Position numbers and translations under genes: made by a program. A stretch of DNA of 64,000 bases from Parietichytrium sp. I65-24A (lineage: Eukaryota > Sar > Bigyra > Thraustochytrida > Thraustochytriidae): assembly GCA_012862575.1 (NCBI GenBank), contig BLSF01000001.1, positions 1,226,002 through 1,290,001 on the forward strand, written 5' to 3'. A model generated the notes under the pieces. It was not told the origin of the DNA. It made no database searches and saw only the letters and a list, made by a program, of their open reading frames with translations. Within the stretch, counting starts at the first letter, position 1. Every line of letters starts with the position of its first letter. Below are positions 19,401 to 28,598 of this stretch, in pieces.

Positions 19401-22400
19401 TCCAAAGAGTAGCACTCGAAGCTCCTCAGAAGCGGTCAAGCCTCATGCCTATGGATTCGGGAACCGTGTGTCTGCAAAGATCGACGGCTGGGACCAGTTC
19501 TACGATGGTGTCATAACGAAACTGAACGAGGATGGGACGTATTGCATCAAATTTGACGACGGCGAGGTCGTTGAGTCAGTCAAGGAGGTACAAATGAAGC
19601 CTTTGCAGTCTAAGAAGTCTGAGACTCGAAAGGCAGACTCGAAGAAGTCTGTAGAAGCGATCAAGCCACATACGTACGGATTCGGGAACCGTGTGTCTGC
19701 GAAGATCGACGGTTGGGACCAGTTCTACGATGGCGTCATAACAAAATTAAACGAGGACGGGACATATTGTATCAAATTTGACGATGGCGAGGTCGTTGAG
19801 TCAGTCAAGGAGGCGCAGATGAAGTCTCTACAGCTCAAGAAGCCTGAGGCTCCAAAGTCAGACTTGAAAAAGTCTGTAGAAGCGACCAAGCCACATACGT
19901 ACGGATTCGGGAACCGCGTGTCTGCAAAGATCGACGGTTGGGACCAGTTCTACGACGGCGTCATAACGAAACTGAACGAGGACGGGACATATTGCATCAA
20001 ATTTGACGACGGTGAGGTCGTAGAGTCAGTGAATGAGGCACAGATGAAGTCTCTACAGCCAAAGAAGCCCGAGGCTCCAAAAAGTATCCCTCGAAGCTCC
20101 TCAGAAGCGGTCAAGCCTCATGCCTATGGATTCGGGAACCGCGTGTCTGCAAAGATCGACGGTTGGGACCAGTTCTACGATGGCGCCATAACAAAACTAA
20201 ACGAGGACGGGACATATTGCATCAAATTTGACGATGGCGAGGTCGTTGAGTCAGTCAAGGAGGCACAGATGAAGTCTTTGCAGTCTAAGAAGCCCGAGAC
20301 TCGAAAGTCAGACTCGAAAAAGTCTGTAGAAGCGACCAAGCCACATACGTACGGAATCGGGAACCGCGTGTCTGCAAAGATCGACGGCTGGGACCAATTT
20401 TACGATGGCGTCATAACGAAACTGAACAAGGACGGGACATATTGCATCAAGTTCGACGACGGTGAGGTCGTGGAGTCAGTTGAAGAGGCACAAATGCAAC
20501 AAATTAATAAGGGGACTGTGCAAGATATGCGCGAAAATACGGGGGAAGCAACGAAAGTGCCTCAGCCCGCCACCAAATCGGCAATTGAGGTACAAAAACC
20601 ATCGTTAAATGGCGCCTCGGACGCAACAGCATCTAGTATCAAGACTGTTGAGGAAGCTAGCCAGATAAGTTGCTCCCCTATATTTGCAGTTGGGGAGGAG
20701 GTACACGTTAAGCTTTCTGACTGGCCAGAAAAGCAGATGGGCAAGATTTTGAAGGCAAATGCTGATTGTTCCTATCGGGTCGAATTTATGGATGGGCAAA
20801 AGGTGGATCGTATTTCCCAACATTTTATCAACAAAGTATCATCTGAGACCAGCTCACAGCTTAGGTTTGACGAGACGAGCTCAGGAGACCAAGCAATACC
20901 TGATGTGAGGACTCCGCAAGTCAGCACTCCCAAAATGCCGAAGGTTGAATATAAAGCTCCGCAACCAGAATCGATTGCCGTGCTTTGCATTCGCTTTCAG
21001 GGGATCATGAAGGCTAAGGCTCGAAATAGGGACGGAGGTATGGATCCATTGCGCACCTGGCAATTCGTTCAAAAATGCACGAAAACCAAGGGTATAGAAT
21101 CAATGTCGCAAGACACATTTGGGCTCCTACTTGAGGAGGTGGGTTTAGGCTCCACAAAGGAAAATGAAAAACTTGCCCTTGCGAAGTCAATTGGAGTAGA
21201 CGAGTCTTGGTCAATTCCGTCAGAATCATTTAAAGCGTATTTGGAAAACATCTGTGGCCCACAGTCCCCAGCAAACGATTTGGAGGTGAAATTTCGGAAA
21301 TTGATTGCCAGTGGAGCAAGTATTCCACAAACTTTCCGAGACATTGATACGGATGGTTCGGGGACTGTGACAGCCAGGGAGCTCATAGAACTTTTTAAAC
21401 GGGTTGCGAATGAGCCAATAACGATTTGCGCTGCCCAGGCATTGATTGCCGCTTTCGACACTAATGGCGACAAATTGCTTGACGAGTCAGAGTTTGTCAG
21501 ATTATGTTTCCCAGACTACGGCATGCATGTAGCCACACCATTTGGTCCTCTCTTCATTTCATGCGATGCAAACATGTCCGTAGGGGACCTGAAATCCATC
21601 ATTCGCAAACGAGCAGGAATTGTTCTTGGCGCGAAAGCTGCTCAAGCTCTTTCGGGATCAAGATTTAAGCTTTTCAAACATTTTGGGACCACCCCTCTGG
21701 AACCGCCGTTTTGCTATTCTGCAGATAAAGTTGTCAGTGCCATTGAATGCGGGGAACAGATATTCCTAGTCTTGAACGAGCAGAAAGGAGACTTTCGGTA
21801 TGCTCCTTTCACTGATAGGGAGCAGAAAGCAGTCGTAGCAGAGCAGAAAGAGGAAAATGACCAGACACTTCACCGAGATACTGGTCTGAAGTCTGCGCGA
21901 GATCGCCCGAAACCCAAGACTCCTCAGCTCGGCAAGAAGCGCTGGGAGCTTTTGTATAAAGGTGAGGATAAGAGCCTCAAAATAGCCCTACAAAGGGTGG
22001 AACAAGTGTTTGACGTGCTTGATGACAATAAGAGCGGGTTGTTATCGAGGAAAGAAATACTTGCTGGCGTGCAGAAACCTCAAGTCAGAAAGCTTCTCCG
22101 AGGTTCCCAGCATCTGCAAAGATTTTACGAGTCTCCGAAAAAGGTACTCCAAGATGTGGACAGGGAGCTAGGCTTTGTAGAATTTGCAACCCTGATCATC
22201 CCATCTGCAAGCTCTGCTTCCAGTTCATCAAGTGGAGAAGCAAAGGCGAAAGATCCGAAGAAGGGAACCCTTCCTCGAAACGCTCAGTTAGATGAAGAGA
22301 GAGATACCTCTTCGAAGTGGAAAGCGTATGTAGATCGGGCCAAAACTGTACAGGCGTTTAAGGCAGAATATGTGCAAACCGGGGCTCAGGAGTTGAGTAT

Positions 22401-24276
22401 GCGTTTTGAGAAGAGTCTAGGCGCGGAGCAGATGAAGACACTTTCACAGGCTGGACGAGCTCGGTTGTTGAGCACTGCGGATCCAGCAAGAGATATGAAA
22501 GTTGGCACCGAGTGGGAGGATGAAGAGCAAAAGCGGATCTTACAAGGCGAAGATCCCAAGGAGACGCAGCAGTGGGTCAATTCACTCTCAAGCAAGCGAT
22601 GGTTAGGGCTTCGAGAAGATACTCAGACAAATGAGAGTGAAGACATTCGCAAGGAGTTTGAAAAGCAGTTCGGGCTCAGCTCTGACGCCTCTCTATGGAA
22701 GCCTGAGGATGTGAGGCTGTGGGTCTGCAAACGGCTCGAGCTCGGAGATTATTCAGGGTTCTTCGCGTCATTTACAGGTGGCGACCTTCTCCGCATCGAG
22801 ACTAGAGACGATCTCGTGCAGCTTGGAGTCAACGGATACAAGCATTTGCCAAGACACGGCTTACACGTGAAAAAGATCCTCGCCCATATTTCCCAACTTC
22901 GAGAGTGGCGCCGGCTCAGCCGGGAGAGTTCTGGGCAAGGTCCTGAATGTTGGCTGGTTGGCGATGTTCTCGATTGGCTGAGTCGAGACCTAGAGGTTGA
23001 TTCAGAAGTACGCAAGTCATTTCGCGAAAAGTCTGTTGATGGTTGTCTTCTGGGCACTTTAGAGGATTCCGATTTGGAGACTATCCTGGAAATCCAAAAT
23101 CGTGGCGTCCGAATGAAGATTTTAGAAGGAATCAACGAGCTTTTCCCAAAACGCCGGAGAGGACAGGCAAAGAGTTCTTTTGTGCACGAGAGGCGCCCGC
23201 GATTTTGGACGAGCAGCGAAGTCTGTGCATATTTAGACTCTTGCTGCCCATCGATCAATGCTAAGGCCTTGACTTCAGACCCTGACGCTCCGCTTACAGG
23301 TTCACGCCTGTTCGAGGTGTACTCTGTCCGTGACCTTCTCGAGCAAGACCCGTTTCGTCAACATGTGCACGATGTGCGGGTAGCAAGGGAGCTTTTAAAG
23401 GCAATATTCCAGCTACGCGAGGAAGATGATGGCGAAAGGAGCGTAAATAAAGTTGTACTTGATGCAAGGCAGCACCAAGACCCTGACGCAATGATTTTGG
23501 AAGACATTCATAATGATCAAGTTGAAAACACCCCACGTGGGTCAGGGTCTAACGCCGTGAGAGCTCTCAAAAGCCAGAGTTCAAATCAGAACTTGATCTC
23601 GGACGTTTCTCGTCAGGAGGCGAGCGAAGCCATTCACGACTTACTTGAGCTGGTTTCTCCGCAATCCCGAAGTGGTCCAAGAGCTTCACGTGGTCCACTT
23701 CATGTGCCTGCTGGTGTGCCTGGCGTCAAGTGCCTCAAGGTTCTTCAAAATCATTTGAAAAGTCGGCAAGATACCGAGCAAGTTCTCGACACTTGGTTCG
23801 ACGAGTATCGCGGGAGCATGTCTCGAGACGAGCTGTGGTCGTGTTTGACTCATAATCTTTTCCGCCCAAATGGAAGTGTTTTACCCCATGGAACTTTTGA
23901 TCGGATGTGGCGGGACTGTTTTAATCTTGACGACGATGATTCGATCCAGCTTTGGGAATTCAAATCGATGATTTTAGAGTTACCCAAACCAACCGAGGAG
24001 GTGCTACGTGCCGACAGTTGCAACGAAGCGTATCGGCGGTATTCAGCAACTCTGTCTGCTGCAATAAGCAAAGTTCGATTTGCGGATTACAAAGCTGCTG
24101 CAAGGCCGAAGAGTCAGGAGCATGCAAAACTCGTCAACCGTTTAGCACAGAAAGTTCAAAGCATTAAAGCTGAGGCCATCAGCTCTGGTGAGTTGAAGCA
24201 CTGCGCTGATCGTAGACTCGTACGAGATATTCCAGTTTTAGAAGCAGAGTGGGACAAAGCGCTGCTTGGAGTGTAA
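16498..24276 (+). CDS. Giant repeat scaffold: 20 Tudor/SH3-like repeats, EF-hands, three SAM-like domains
   Basis: A single uninterrupted frame of 2592 residues. Residues 1-315 hold five diverged copies of a barrel motif (GDRVEA...GW..YY.G.I....G.Y...FDDGE). Residues 316-1335 hold 14 nearly identical 75-residue copies. One more diverged copy lies near 1395-1445. The motif resembles Tudor/Agenet/DUF4537-type SH3 barrels. After a linker come two EF-hand loops (1617-1628 DTDGSGTVTARE and 1654-1665), a possible ubiquitin-like fold (about 1682-1765), a third EF-hand (1842-1853), and three SAM-like domains (about 2065-2135, 2150-2215 and 2236-2310). A degenerate EF-hand (DDDDS...E) lies near 2477. 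Inferred role: Ca2+-responsive oligomeric scaffold, possibly binding chromatin or methylated proteins. I know of no described protein with this architecture. Confidence 0.9.
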   Translation: MSNSFAVGDRVEALLDGWPQYYAGRIAKVSGEGVFEVHFDDGEVVPAVPVKCMRCVKTIVPAKDAAFQIGDRVSAKVGDWTEAFKGIVTSAAEEPKCYKISFDDGEVLNSVAEAEMSIDPQQIQFSPGDRIEAKLEGWKKYFPGKIVKIAGRGTYEALFDDGEHVEFLPWDMCRKARPKLFGPNTRVFATIPTWKVYYKGTVQSANLNGSYDILFDDGEMKEGVDASCVRQLDKDESITPLYKPGDRIKAQLATWNEAYWGVVTETKNDGTYGAKFDDGEIVKALKECEIVQVEEQAMGDQSLPVPEHAYLSGTRVSAKIDGWDQFYDGVITKLNEDGTYCIKFDDGEVVESVNEAQMKSPHPMKPDAPKVSSRSPSEAVKPHAYGFGNRVSAKIDGWDQFYDGVITKLNEDGTYCIKFDDGEVVESVNEAQMKSLQPKKPEAPKSIPRSSSEAVKPHAYGFGNRVSAKIDGWDQFYDGVITKLNEDGTYCIKFDDGEVVESVNETQMKSLQPKKPEAPKSSTRNSSEAVKPHAYGFGNRVSAKIDGWDQFYDGVITKLNEDGTYCIKFDDGEVVESVKEAQMKSLQPKKPEAPKSSTRNSSEAVKPHAYGFGNRVSAKIDGWDQFYDGVITKLNEDGTYCIKFDDGEVVESVNEAQMKSLQPKKPDAPKSSSRSPSEAVKPHAYGFANRVSAKIDGWDQFYDGVITKLNEDGTYCIKFDDGEVVESVNEAQMKSLQPKKPEAPKSIPRSSSEAVKPHAYGFGNRVSAKIDGWDQFYDGVITKLNEDGTYCIKFDDGEVVESVNEAQMKSLQPKKPGAPKSSSRSSSEVVKPHAYGFGNRVSAKIDGWDQFYDGVITKLNEDGTYCIKFDDGEVVESVNETQMKSLQPKKPEAPKPELKKSVEAVKPHAYGFGNRVSAKIDGWDQFYDGAITKLNEDGTYCIKFDDGEVVESVNEAQMKSLQPKKPEAPKSSTRSSSEAVKPHAYGFGNRVSAKIDGWDQFYDGVITKLNEDGTYCIKFDDGEVVESVKEVQMKPLQSKKSETRKADSKKSVEAIKPHTYGFGNRVSAKIDGWDQFYDGVITKLNEDGTYCIKFDDGEVVESVKEAQMKSLQLKKPEAPKSDLKKSVEATKPHTYGFGNRVSAKIDGWDQFYDGVITKLNEDGTYCIKFDDGEVVESVNEAQMKSLQPKKPEAPKSIPRSSSEAVKPHAYGFGNRVSAKIDGWDQFYDGAITKLNEDGTYCIKFDDGEVVESVKEAQMKSLQSKKPETRKSDSKKSVEATKPHTYGIGNRVSAKIDGWDQFYDGVITKLNKDGTYCIKFDDGEVVESVEEAQMQQINKGTVQDMRENTGEATKVPQPATKSAIEVQKPSLNGASDATASSIKTVEEASQISCSPIFAVGEEVHVKLSDWPEKQMGKILKANADCSYRVEFMDGQKVDRISQHFINKVSSETSSQLRFDETSSGDQAIPDVRTPQVSTPKMPKVEYKAPQPESIAVLCIRFQGIMKAKARNRDGGMDPLRTWQFVQKCTKTKGIESMSQDTFGLLLEEVGLGSTKENEKLALAKSIGVDESWSIPSESFKAYLENICGPQSPANDLEVKFRKLIASGASIPQTFRDIDTDGSGTVTARELIELFKRVANEPITICAAQALIAAFDTNGDKLLDESEFVRLCFPDYGMHVATPFGPLFISCDANMSVGDLKSIIRKRAGIVLGAKAAQALSGSRFKLFKHFGTTPLEPPFCYSADKVVSAIECGEQIFLVLNEQKGDFRYAPFTDREQKAVVAEQKEENDQTLHRDTGLKSARDRPKPKTPQLGKKRWELLYKGEDKSLKIALQRVEQVFDVLDDNKSGLLSRKEILAGVQKPQVRKLLRGSQHLQRFYESPKKVLQDVDRELGFVEFATLIIPSASSASSSSSGEAKAKDPKKGTLPRNAQLDEERDTSSKWKAYVDRAKTVQAFKAEYVQTGAQELSMRFEKSLGAEQMKTLSQAGRARLLSTADPARDMKVGTEWEDEEQKRILQGEDPKETQQWVNSLSSKRWLGLREDTQTNESEDIRKEFEKQFGLSSDASLWKPEDVRLWVCKRLELGDYSGFFASFTGGDLLRIETRDDLVQLGVNGYKHLPRHGLHVKKILAHISQLREWRRLSRESSGQGPECWLVGDVLDWLSRDLEVDSEVRKSFREKSVDGCLLGTLEDSDLETILEIQNRGVRMKILEGINELFPKRRRGQAKSSFVHERRPRFWTSSEVCAYLDSCCPSINAKALTSDPDAPLTGSRLFEVYSVRDLLEQDPFRQHVHDVRVARELLKAIFQLREEDDGERSVNKVVLDARQHQDPDAMILEDIHNDQVENTPRGSGSNAVRALKSQSSNQNLISDVSRQEASEAIHDLLELVSPQSRSGPRASRGPLHVPAGVPGVKCLKVLQNHLKSRQDTEQVLDTWFDEYRGSMSRDELWSCLTHNLFRPNGSVLPHGTFDRMWRDCFNLDDDDSIQLWEFKSMILELPKPTEEVLRADSCNEAYRRYSATLSAAISKVRFADYKAAARPKSQEHAKLVNRLAQKVQSIKAEAISSGELKHCADRRLVRDIPVLEAEWDKALLGV
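17443..20500 (+). repeat. Coding tandem array, 14 units of exactly 225 bp
   Basis: The marker GTGTCTGCAAAGATCGACGG (with variants) recurs at 17443, 17668, 17893 and so on to 20368, always 225 bp apart with no indel. Units differ mainly at synonymous sites and in the linker (SRSPSE, TRNSSE, LKKSVE and similar). Blocks 900 bp (four units) apart are more alike than neighbours. Confidence 0.97.
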
Positions 24277-24376
24277 ATGTTCTTTTGTTTTGACCTTTCT
24301 TGTCCATAGCATAATTTACCACTTTGAAATACTTTATCACAGTCAATTCATTACATATTTGTCGCAGGGCGAGGCC

Positions 24377-24382
24377 AATAAA
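24377..24382 (+). promoter_or_regulatory. Probable polyadenylation signal of the scaffold gene
   Basis: AATAAA about 100 nt after the stop codon, in the short gap before the convergent HECT gene. Confidence 0.45.
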
Positions 24383-24470
24383 ACCGTTTAAATTTAGCAC
24401 GATGCTACTGGGGCCAAAACGACACGTCGATCGGCTAGAACGGCATGCTGATTACTGAACCGAATCCCGT

Positions 24471-26987
24471 TCAGCCAAGCAAGAATGAGTCGGTGTTTTC
24501 GATTGCGTACAAGATTTTGCTCCGCATCACTTCTTCCGATATGTACTCCGGAAAGACCAGTTGGTTGAAACAAGAGTGTGCTTTGCACAAGCTCGTTGGA
24601 TCAAGGTCCTTATTCAACGTCAAATTGAGAGGCGGGTCCAACCCATCCACTGGCAACTTTGACGTTCCAGTTGCGAAACGTAGCAGCAAAGCTTTCTCCT
24701 TTGCTTCCATTTCTTTGAAAATTCGCCAAAACCAGTGTACTATAATGTGGTTGGCATCAAAACCTCCCTGAAATACACAGGTCTTTCGAATACTCTGAAT
24801 GTCGATAACGGGGAGGCCATTCCAGAGCATATCAAGTTCAGGAAGCTCAAAATTCGCTATCCGCAGGGTTTCCTCTGGAACCACCTCAAAAAGGCCATAG
24901 CGAATCGCCTCAACTTGGGATTTACAGGACTCAACAGCTCGCCATTTTAGCATGAGGTCAACATACTGCGCCTTGTTGTCGTCGTCCACCTCAATGTTCC
25001 GCCCACCAGGAATGAGGTCTACGATGACTTTCTCTTTGCTCGACGAACCCGGCAAGGGGTCTGTGGTAACACAAAACTCCTCAAAGAGAATGCCATCTAT
25101 AGAATTCTCAAGCATCCACTCCAAACTCTTCACAAACGTTGGATCGGTGTGACGAAGGTCTCCAATGTCAATTTGCAAACCGAATATTTGCTTGAACAAT
25201 GTGACACTAAAGTGCACATCCACAAGCTGTCTATCAATGATGGCCTTACCCAAGAAGCGGCCAACAAAATAATACCATGAGCTCAGCAACTCTGCGGAGT
25301 TTGGAGTACCATCTAGCGAATCTGGACCTTTGGCATTCACCTTGATGTCACGAGCATGGTCATCACTGACCTTCTCAAACAGGTTTGTCGTAGGAGAAAA
25401 GAGAAGTCTGGATATTTCCAAAAACCAGTCCTTGCCTATTCCGCCCGCATCGATACCCTCTTCTCCAACATACTCAACTTTGATCCGCTTTGTGAGATCT
25501 TCGTACGGAATATGCATGAGCTGATAGAATGAGTCCCACAGCATTTGTTGACGGTTTATGGAGAGACGAGTGACATGACCCGGACCTTTCGGAATGTCCT
25601 TCAGCATGATTCGATTGAACTTGAAGCGCTTCTTCTTAAACTCGACGATTGGGTCCACGGGGCCGTCCATAATCGCTGGGCGCTCAAGAACAGTTACCTG
25701 TGTCATGATGTTGACATACACTGGTTGGTCGCTGACGAGTTCATTCCAAACTTGCGCCCAATCAAGAACAGGCTTCTCTGGATCAGATTTCGGCACCGGA
25801 GGGGTGCGAAAGTCAACATATTCGCTGAAAGGGCTCTTTCCGATAGAATTGGACGCAAGAACCTTGTAATGATATGGTGTCTCTGGCTCAAGCCCGGTCA
25901 AGATCAAGAAATTTTCAACTCCTCCATGAACAAAGTGAATTTGTTCATCTTTTACCGCGCCACCGTAAAGTTCAAAGGACTCGACCGCACTGCCATTCGC
26001 CGCGGGGGTAGCCCACTGTAGGAGAACCCGGTCCGGCCGAAGAAAACCCGTCTGAATAAAGGGAGCTTTCGGCCTTCCAGGTGGTTCTGGAAGCGTGGCG
26101 ATCACGGCAGATTGCGGGGAGAACTCGCTCCAACCTTGTCTGTTACGGCCTCGGACTTGAAATATATATGGGACGCCGCACTGGATGTTGTTCACTTCAT
26201 ACTCTAGCGTATCGGCGGAAATGTGCCCAAGGGACTCCCAAACCCTGGACACTTTTTTCCTGGGGTCAAGCCTGCAATCCTGGGCCGCTGGCCTGGTTGC
26301 AGCGCACCCGTCGCAAACGCCAGAGTCTTTCGAGTTTCCGGTCTCGCATGCCAGGCATTGCCATGCCATCTCCTGCTCGGGTGCAACGCGATATCGCACT
26401 TCGTACACGTCAACAAGCCCCAGCACCGCCTGCCACTCAATTTTAATCGACTCGGCATGCTGCTTGCCCTTTGCAACGGGGCTCTCTGGGACAGCTGGAA
26501 TCGTCAAGCTGGCCATGACGTCATCCGAAGAAATGTCGGTTTGTTTCCCTGCAGCTCCGCCATGTACAATTGTTACATTGCCGACCTTATCGACTCGTAC
26601 TCCAGTCGGGAAGCCAGTTCCTTGGTTGTTGCTCATGCTCCCGCTGCTCGTATGCTGATTCGTTCCTCGACGATTCTGCGGGCTGGCTGGGACGCCGCCT
26701 CCAAGTCCCTGCTCTGCCAGCATCTCCTGCTGTTGCATCTGAGCTACCTTGATTGCAGCTTCGTCCAGCTCGATCCAAATAAACTTTTCACGCTTGGGGC
26801 CATCCTCGACTCGCACTCTGACCGGCGCGCAGTAATATACTTCATTTACTGCAAAATGCACAGAAACCTTTTGCCGCACGGCATCGCCGCCACGAAGTCG
26901 AACATCGCTGCCGCTCTCCCCGCTCCTCTTGTCCGATGCATCGTCCGATGAGGCGTATGCATCCGCTTTGCTGGCCCCGCCGCCCAT
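24471..26987 (-). CDS. HECT-type E3 ubiquitin ligase with myristoylation signal, FN3 and RanBP2 zinc finger
   Basis: 838 residues. The N-terminus MGGGASK fits the N-myristoylation consensus (Gly2, Ser6, Lys7), suggesting membrane attachment. Residues about 165-300 form a fibronectin-III-like domain that encloses a RanBP2-type zinc finger (W209, C211, C214, C225, C228; WQCLAC...VCDGC). A second FN3 domain covers about 303-397. The HECT domain fills the rest, with LSINRQQMLWDSF, the YVGEEGIDAGGIGKDWF segment of the N-lobe, and the catalytic Cys806 in LCKAHSCFNQLVFPEY near the C-terminus. HECT enzymes take ubiquitin from E2 onto this cysteine before passing it to substrate. It is convergent with the scaffold gene, 194 bp away. 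No intron is needed. Confidence 0.93.
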   Translation of the reverse strand: MGGGASKADAYASSDDASDKRSGESGSDVRLRGGDAVRQKVSVHFAVNEVYYCAPVRVRVEDGPKREKFIWIELDEAAIKVAQMQQQEMLAEQGLGGGVPASPQNRRGTNQHTSSGSMSNNQGTGFPTGVRVDKVGNVTIVHGGAAGKQTDISSDDVMASLTIPAVPESPVAKGKQHAESIKIEWQAVLGLVDVYEVRYRVAPEQEMAWQCLACETGNSKDSGVCDGCAATRPAAQDCRLDPRKKVSRVWESLGHISADTLEYEVNNIQCGVPYIFQVRGRNRQGWSEFSPQSAVIATLPEPPGRPKAPFIQTGFLRPDRVLLQWATPAANGSAVESFELYGGAVKDEQIHFVHGGVENFLILTGLEPETPYHYKVLASNSIGKSPFSEYVDFRTPPVPKSDPEKPVLDWAQVWNELVSDQPVYVNIMTQVTVLERPAIMDGPVDPIVEFKKKRFKFNRIMLKDIPKGPGHVTRLSINRQQMLWDSFYQLMHIPYEDLTKRIKVEYVGEEGIDAGGIGKDWFLEISRLLFSPTTNLFEKVSDDHARDIKVNAKGPDSLDGTPNSAELLSSWYYFVGRFLGKAIIDRQLVDVHFSVTLFKQIFGLQIDIGDLRHTDPTFVKSLEWMLENSIDGILFEEFCVTTDPLPGSSSKEKVIVDLIPGGRNIEVDDDNKAQYVDLMLKWRAVESCKSQVEAIRYGLFEVVPEETLRIANFELPELDMLWNGLPVIDIQSIRKTCVFQGGFDANHIIVHWFWRIFKEMEAKEKALLLRFATGTSKLPVDGLDPPLNLTLNKDLDPTSLCKAHSCFNQLVFPEYISEEVMRSKILYAIENTDSFLLG

Positions 26988-27798
26988 GCGGGTTTCGCGC
27001 TCAAGCTCAGCTCAGATCCGGTGATATACCGGGTCGTTTCGCAGGAGAGACGGATTCAATCACCGCACTCGGCAACTTGCGACTTCCAGGACTAAATTTT
27101 ACACCACAGTCTCCACAGTCTCCTCAGAGCTCGGCTTTGTTCAGTTTGTTCAGTTTGTTCACTGTTCTATCGGCGGCGAGACGGGGACCAGCTTGTGCTT
27201 TCGCACATACTGAGTACTCACAGCACGTACGTACGTTTACGTTTACGTTTACGTCTCCTCCTCTCTTCGTCGCATATATTCTATACATTCGCGACATTCG
27301 CGTCCAGTTGCATACGGTAACACTGTCGGTGTTACTCAAGGGGACCTGTCGTTACGCACAAAGTGACGTAGAAGGTCTGAACGTGACGCGAATGTGTCGG
27401 TTACGACCGCTCCGGGCACATTGGTAGAGAGTCTTAAGGAATAGATTCCACTCGGGCAATCCCAACGCAACGGCGAAACTTGGGATGCCAGTAATTAGAC
27501 CGAGACCTGTCGCGCGATTCGCTCCGTGGCCCCACTCCGGCGTCAGTCCTAGTGACTAATTACCAAAAAGGATAGTGCGCTGCAAAGATTCCACTTGGCC
27601 GCGAGAGTCACCGCGAGTTGCCGGAGTATTGAGCTTCAAGACTTGGAGCGAAGCGGGGACACTCGCTTGGTGCATGTTGGTGCGGGGGAGGACTGCTAGA
27701 GATAAGAGCCAAGAGGAGACAGAAAGAAACAAAGAAACAGACAAAGAAAGAAAGAAAGAAAGTGGGAGAAAGAGTAGGAGTGAGAGTGAGAGAAGGAG
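26988..27798. other. Intergenic region with hairpins, upstream of the phosphatase gene
   Basis: No supported gene. It contains a TACGTT/TACG microsatellite (about 27226-27252), two inverted repeats at 27455-27563 and a purine-rich tract (27707-27798) on the sense strand that runs right up to the phosphatase ATG. Confidence 0.6.
27455..27563. repeat. Pair of inverted repeats (possible structured element)
   Basis: GGCAATCCCAA (27455-27465) pairs with TTGGGATGCC (27480-27489), leaving one bulged A. GTAATTAG (27491-27498) is the reverse complement of CTAATTAC (27555-27562). Function unknown. Confidence 0.4.
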
Positions 27799-28428
27799 AT
27801 GATGGACGGTGCTTCGGCAGAGAACAGGTTGTACGACGACGAGGCGAGGAAGCTGTTCGCGAGTCTGGGTTTGCAAGATGCGCCGCTGCGAAAGTACAAT
27901 GATTTGGACCCGATTTGGGAGCACCCGGTGACGAAGGCGAGGGTGTTCGTGGGGAACCAGACGGCTGCTGCCAGCCGCGAGAAGCTACTGGATAACAAGA
28001 TCACCGCCGTGGTGAACTGCACGGATAGCATGCCGCTGTACCATCAGACGGACCCGGCGTTCAGGTATTTTAGGTTCAATATTAGTATGTGGATGTCCAC
28101 GATGAAGTCGCCGTACAAGCCTGAGGACTTTGTGCAGTTCTTCCGTCACGTGTGGCTGTTTGTGGAGGATGCCCTAGAGTCCGGCAACTCAGTCCTGATC
28201 CATTGCCTGGCTGGTGCGCATAGAGCTGGCACAACAGGCGTGGCGTGGCTCATGTACAAATGCAACTTTAACTACGCGGACGCGACTCGAGTTGCCAAGA
28301 TGTGCCGGCCAATTATCAATCCTATTGGGCTGCTTCGACAGCTAGCAACCAATTACGAAAAGTCGCTCTCATCTCAGGCAGTCTCAGACACCTCTCAGGC
28401 AGTCTCAGACACCGCAGAGGCTTCATAG
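27799..28428 (+). CDS. Dual-specificity protein phosphatase
   Basis: 209 residues. The signature HCLAGAHRAG holds the catalytic Cys136 and Arg142 of the HCx5R loop, preceded by the beta strand SVLIH. Upstream are VFVGNQTAA and ITAVVNCTDSMPL, the usual first strands of a DSP fold. The AGAHRAGTTG loop marks a small DSP group known from protists and algae. The loop that normally carries the general-acid Asp (after FRFNISMW) has no obvious Asp, so catalysis may differ. The C-terminus ends in a short repeat (SQAVSDT twice). The gene starts directly after a purine-rich tract; either ATG of the MM pair could be used. Likely substrates are Ser/Thr/Tyr phosphoproteins such as MAP kinases (family knowledge). 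Confidence 0.88.
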   Translation: MMDGASAENRLYDDEARKLFASLGLQDAPLRKYNDLDPIWEHPVTKARVFVGNQTAAASREKLLDNKITAVVNCTDSMPLYHQTDPAFRYFRFNISMWMSTMKSPYKPEDFVQFFRHVWLFVEDALESGNSVLIHCLAGAHRAGTTGVAWLMYKCNFNYADATRVAKMCRPIINPIGLLRQLATNYEKSLSSQAVSDTSQAVSDTAEAS

Positions 28429-28598
28429 AGCTGAACCGCGCGGAGAGGAATTGGTGTCACTGGGAAGTAAACCGTAAAGGAGAAATTGTGCATATGACGT
28501 ATTATTTTTATAGGGAACGGAATTGCAAAAGGAAGTAAAAACGAGACTTTTATCTTATCTTGAACTGTGAATTGACTTTGGAAGAACACTATGTACTG

